Shown: positions 60,633 to 64,000 of the stretch, one piece after another | Layout: the number at the start of each line of letters is the position of its first letter | Numbering within the stretch: position 1 is the stretch's first letter | Assembly (NCBI GenBank): GCA_036971715.1 | Contig: JAVHJL010000007.1 | Span: 930,001-994,000 of the forward strand | Source: Arthrobotrys musiformis | Taxonomy: Eukaryota > Ascomycota > Orbiliomycetes > Orbiliales > Orbiliaceae | Direction: 5' to 3' | DNA: 64,000 nucleotides | The notes under the pieces: generated by a model | The model's database searches: none | Seen by the model: the letters and a program-made list of their open reading frames with translations, nothing else | Told to the model about the DNA's origin: nothing | Program-made: the position numbers and the translations under genes

Positions 60633-62231
60633 ATGGAGCTAGGATTTGGTTATGTAATGGACACATTTCGCTCCTTTCGCCTGCCTGCGCGATACTATAC
60701 ACTCGCCATTCCGGCCGTTGCGACGCTTATAGTTTTAACAGTGCTGTTCAATGATCTCAACAGATCAACGAATACATTCGTCCCGATACCTCAGTTTCTT
60801 TCGAAGCAACGTGGAATTCCAAAAACCAGAGGAGACCGTATTCTCTACGGTGGCCACTTCTTCCCCCATAGGACCTGGACCGTCCCACAACGCTTGGATA
60901 AGTTTGAAACGTTATTCCTCGATTCGTACACAGAGTATCGCGCATTCCTCAATCGACAATCGGGAACTTACTCTGACGCCGTAAAAAACTACAAGAAACG
61001 GTACAATCGCTCTCCACCCCCCGGATTCGAGAAATGGTTCCAGTACGCTCAGTCCAAAGGGGCGCTAGTCATCGACGACTACGACGTTATCGAGGACTCG
61101 ATTGCGCCATACCGTAATCTGCCCAAAGCAGACCTCGTCAGGCGGTTGAAGGAATTGAGGGAGTATGATCCGGAATACCGGGTCTCCGAGATTATACTCA
61201 AAAACGGATTCCCTCAGCAACGTGGAGGTGGACTGTGGCATTTACTTGACTGGGACTTTTCGAGGTATTTACCAGATATTGAGATATACTTCAACACATG
61301 GGATGAGCCGTTTGTGTTTCCTCAAGAGAAGAATCGGTCGCATACCGTCGAGTTTTTCAACGCTGGCGGGAAGCCTTGGTGGCCGGGGCTGGTGGAGCAT
61401 TGTGAGCTATGGGAGGGAAGGAGCATGCGAGGGAAGGGGAAGAGTGGCTATATTGCAAATATTCAAGACGCGAAGGAGGCGTTGGATGTGTGCGCCCATC
61501 CCGAGTATGATGGTACGCATGGATTTTTCAACGCGCCTGCTAGTTTGACAGGAACGAAACAATTGGTTCCCATATTTAGCGTAAATAAGTTGTCGGTGTT
61601 CAAAGACCTGCTGCTTCCGTCGTCTGGACCTTGGCATCCGAACTTTATGCAGAACAAGGGAATCAGGGAATTCGCGGGGAAGCAGAAAAAGCTATACTGG
61701 AGAGGTACTTCAACGGGTGGAGAACATAATGGAGAGAACGCACTCAAGTCGCACAGAATAAGACTCGCGAGGATTAGCCAAGAGAACCCCGAATTTATTG
61801 ACGCGGAGGTTACGGGGTATACAGGGAATTTGGAAAGCCTGCAGCAACAGTGGAGGGAATTCGGGGAGCCTGAAAGGGCGGACCATGACACCGAGAATGG
61901 CTTTGCATTCTTAATGGATATGGATGGAAATGGGATGAGTGGCAGATTCTACAGATTACTTAGGAGCAAGGCTGTAGTGTTCAAGTCTACAGCGATGCAG
62001 CAGTGGCACGATGACAGGTTGTTTCCATGGGTGCATTATGTCCCTGTAAGACTGGGGATGAAGGAACTCGTGGAACTGGTCAAGTGGTTCGCAACAACGG
62101 AGAGAGGCAATGAAATTGGAAGAAGGATTGCAGAGGAGTCGGATTGGTGGTCGCGGACAGGGGTTAGGGAGGATGATGCGAAGGTTTACACTTATAGACT
62201 GTTGCTCGAGTACGCCGCACTTTTCGCTTAG
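60633..62231 (+). CDS. GT90-family glycosyltransferase (CAP10/CAP59-like)
   Basis: This is an intronless 532-residue type II membrane protein. A short cytoplasmic N-terminus is followed by one span (about residues 24-44), then a lumenal catalytic domain. The C-terminal half has features of the CAP10/LPS-modifying (GT90) family: KKLYWRGTSTGGEHNG, FLMDMDGNGMSGRFYRLL and SKAVVFKSTAMQQWHDDRLFPWVHYVP. Family members transfer xylose or glucose to polysaccharides or proteins; in Cryptococcus a member (Cxt1) adds xylose to glycans. The Golgi lumen is the likely site. The ATG at 60633 is chosen as the first in frame; a second ATG (codon 9) would shorten the cytoplasmic end only. Confidence 0.9.
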   Translation: MELGFGYVMDTFRSFRLPARYYTLAIPAVATLIVLTVLFNDLNRSTNTFVPIPQFLSKQRGIPKTRGDRILYGGHFFPHRTWTVPQRLDKFETLFLDSYTEYRAFLNRQSGTYSDAVKNYKKRYNRSPPPGFEKWFQYAQSKGALVIDDYDVIEDSIAPYRNLPKADLVRRLKELREYDPEYRVSEIILKNGFPQQRGGGLWHLLDWDFSRYLPDIEIYFNTWDEPFVFPQEKNRSHTVEFFNAGGKPWWPGLVEHCELWEGRSMRGKGKSGYIANIQDAKEALDVCAHPEYDGTHGFFNAPASLTGTKQLVPIFSVNKLSVFKDLLLPSSGPWHPNFMQNKGIREFAGKQKKLYWRGTSTGGEHNGENALKSHRIRLARISQENPEFIDAEVTGYTGNLESLQQQWREFGEPERADHDTENGFAFLMDMDGNGMSGRFYRLLRSKAVVFKSTAMQQWHDDRLFPWVHYVPVRLGMKELVELVKWFATTERGNEIGRRIAEESDWWSRTGVREDDAKVYTYRLLLEYAALFA

Positions 62232-63170
62232 CTTCTTTCTGATTGCTACTAATAGATAATGCATCTGCACATTCATTCTGATACTTTTGAGGGTTCCAAT
62301 ACATCATGATTGATTGATTAGGGATTTGAGTTTGAATATGGCGCTGCTTGAAAAGGGTGTTGCTGTGGTATTTCCAGATCTGGCAGCGGAGAGCCGGCTT
62401 AATACAGCTCTCTTGCGACTGGCAGCTGTTGTCTGGAATCACCCTTTCAACCTCATCCTCTTTTCACTCCACTGCAGGCGAGATCTAGACCCCTAATTAT
62501 CGCGGCGCCCGAAATGTTTCAAAGTTTCCGGTACAGTAAACGCGAGACCCGCTGATTGTACTGTGCAATCTGACTAACATCCCAATATCAATAGCTTCCG
62601 TAAGTTCATCCATTTGCACCAAGTGCATTGCCACGGTGGCTAGTACAAGTGGCTTCGCCCCCACCACAAGCGTCAGGGGAGCTCGTTACGGGGCATCATA
62701 TTACGGCATTCGCCCGCCAAAAACACCGGTTCGGCGGGTCCAAGAAGAGGTAGCTCGAATTGCGTGATTGCACAATGGCCAATGACAGCGCCCCCAATGA
62801 CAATTTTGGCAGGGGTTGCTTGGAAAGCTGGGCCGACCATATCGATACCCGACGCATCCCACCATTGAACAGCATCACCGGCGCCCTTCCCCGACAAATT
62901 TATTCCCTGCAGAGGGAAAGAAGTCATCGGGTCGGCCGTGGAATTGCTGTCTTTAAAATAAATCATTTTTGACCTTTTTTTTTCTCGCTGAATAATTCTT
63001 TTTCTCTTCTCCTCCCCCATTGATATTTTGGTATTTAATTCTAGCTCGTTTGCGAGGCTTCTTGTTCTTGCGCAATCTGCTTTGCTAGAATTCGAATATC
63101 CAAAAAAAAAAAATTGTATACTTTTATACCTCGAGTTTAGTATTAATTTTGGCTCACTGTTGCAGAAACC
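62232..63170. other. Intergenic, sulfite reductase promoter
   Basis: 3' flank of GT90 and promoter of the sulfite reductase gene, with a CCAAT at 62778-62782 and a pyrimidine-rich leader. A 196-codon minus-strand frame starting at 63263 overlaps the next gene and is not credible. Confidence 0.45.
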
Positions 63171-64000
63171 ATGGCGCCTGCTCCGGACCTCCTCGAGAGT
63201 GCTGAGGCTGTTGGTAAGTGCTTTCTCCTCATTGTTTCGATGCATTTTATAAACTTTATGCATTTTTTATACCGTGAGCTAATACATTTCTGTGCAGTTG
63301 CCCGAATTGCTTACCTCTGTAGCGACCATGTCATTTCTGTGCAACCTTCCCTGAAACAAAAGACACCATATTCGTCGCAGCTTGACAGATTATCTGCCAG
63401 TTCTACTCCAGGCATTATCTCTGGAAACCCAGAATCCTTACCAGAGGTATTGCTAGTTTTAAATTCTGCACCTGTAGCTTGGGATACTAATATCGTTGTG
63501 GATATAGATAACGACAGTTCGTCACAATGCTGACCCTTTTCTCAGCGCCTTCGAGCCCCTACGAAGCGGACAGCTCGTTTCTATCCTCACCGTTTCACCC
63601 ACCTTAATTCCTGCCATTCCACACCTCTATAAACTAGCAAACTATCCTCTCACGATACATGTCTCCCTCATTCCCCAATCGTTCCCAGACTACTCCGATA
63701 TAGCTGCTGTGCGGCAATCAGGTTTCACAATCATTCGGTCTGATTCCGTTCAAGAGGCACAGGATATGGCTGCTGTGGCACATGGCGTGGCTGTTAAGTC
63801 TGGACGTGCGGTTATTCATTTCTTCGAGGCAGACAATAGTCGTGATGACCCCGTCCCCTTCGAAGACCGCCGTGTTCTCGACCGCATGCTTGACCGTGCT
63901 GCTGCTCGGTCATATCAATCTTCCTCCATTGACGCCTCCAATATCTACGCTGCCGACGGCGTCCAAGCCCAAACCCGGGTCAATCCAATCACGAATGGCG
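63171..64000 (+). CDS. Sulfite reductase (NADPH) hemoprotein subunit, N-terminal part; 3' end outside window
   Basis: Exons 63171-63213, 63298-63446 and 63508->64000 are joined in phases 1 and 0. The second intron uses a TACTAAT branch point and the acceptor at 63507; later AG sites break the frame. The N-terminal region (e.g. RSGQLVSIL, SFPDYSDIAAVRQSGF, SVQEAQDMAAVAH) matches the pyruvate-ferredoxin-oxidoreductase-like front part of fungal sulfite reductases, which reduce sulfite to sulfide for Met/Cys synthesis. I favour the beta (siroheme) subunit, MET5/ECM17 type, over the MET10-type flavoprotein, but the siroheme part lies beyond the window. Confidence 0.7.

Noticed and set aside
62673..63263. 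196-codon minus-strand frame
   Set aside because: Overlaps the start of the sulfite reductase gene and its leader, includes a Phe run from poly(A); no domain.
1..64000. CRISPR arrays, bacterial operons, prophage
   Set aside because: The window is eukaryotic; no regularly spaced repeats or phage genes are present.

Overview
This is a eukaryotic window, almost certainly from a filamentous ascomycete (Pezizomycotina). The evidence is short GT-AG introns of about 45-110 nt with CTAAC/CTGAC-like branch points, a tRNA with a fungal-style intron after position 37, and fungal-type gene families: LYC1, ARC1, NUF2, a LEU5-type carrier, GT90, a GPI wall protein and a sulfite reductase. The many genes without an obvious family and the long AT-rich gaps would fit an Orbiliomycete or another early Pezizomycotina lineage, but that placement is a guess. 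All gene models are hand-spliced. I checked reading phase across every junction of the spliced models. No similarity search was possible.

1-19 kb is a dense housekeeping block. It holds most of the cytoplasmic dynein heavy chain gene (its 5' end lies off the left edge), an ARC1/EMAPII-type tRNA-binding protein, a LYC1-type acetyltransferase on the minus strand, and the kinetochore subunit NUF2. 19-26.4 kb is accessory: a three-exon orphan gene, a small secreted protein built of three identical-spacing six-cysteine modules with one module per exon, a stand-alone MetE-type methyltransferase and a short F-box protein.

26.4-34 kb is sparse and AT-rich. It contains an uncertain 83-residue mitochondrial-looking gene, a five-exon flavin monooxygenase and an intron-containing tRNA-Gln(UUG). 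34.6-37.2 kb is an Nramp metal transporter whose first coding exon is only 7 nt. 37-40 kb is another AT-rich gap. 40-44.3 kb has a type I membrane protein with a long disordered tail and a fungal F-box/2EXR-like protein. 44.3-48.7 kb is gene-poor; its centre (45.2-47.75 kb) looks like a decayed minus-strand gene or genes in which intron signals survive but frames are broken.

48.7-64 kb is mostly transport, wall and membrane biology. It has a LEU5/SLC25A16-type mitochondrial carrier, a kelch-like membrane protein, a large Cys/His-rich F-box protein, a cytochrome b561 protein, a short Ser/Thr-rich GPI-type protein and a GT90 (CAP10-like) glycosyltransferase. The 5' part of a sulfite reductase hemoprotein gene runs off the right edge. 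There is no operon structure, no CRISPR array and no intact transposon. The best candidate for something undescribed is the tri-modular cysteine-rich secreted protein at 22582-23233.
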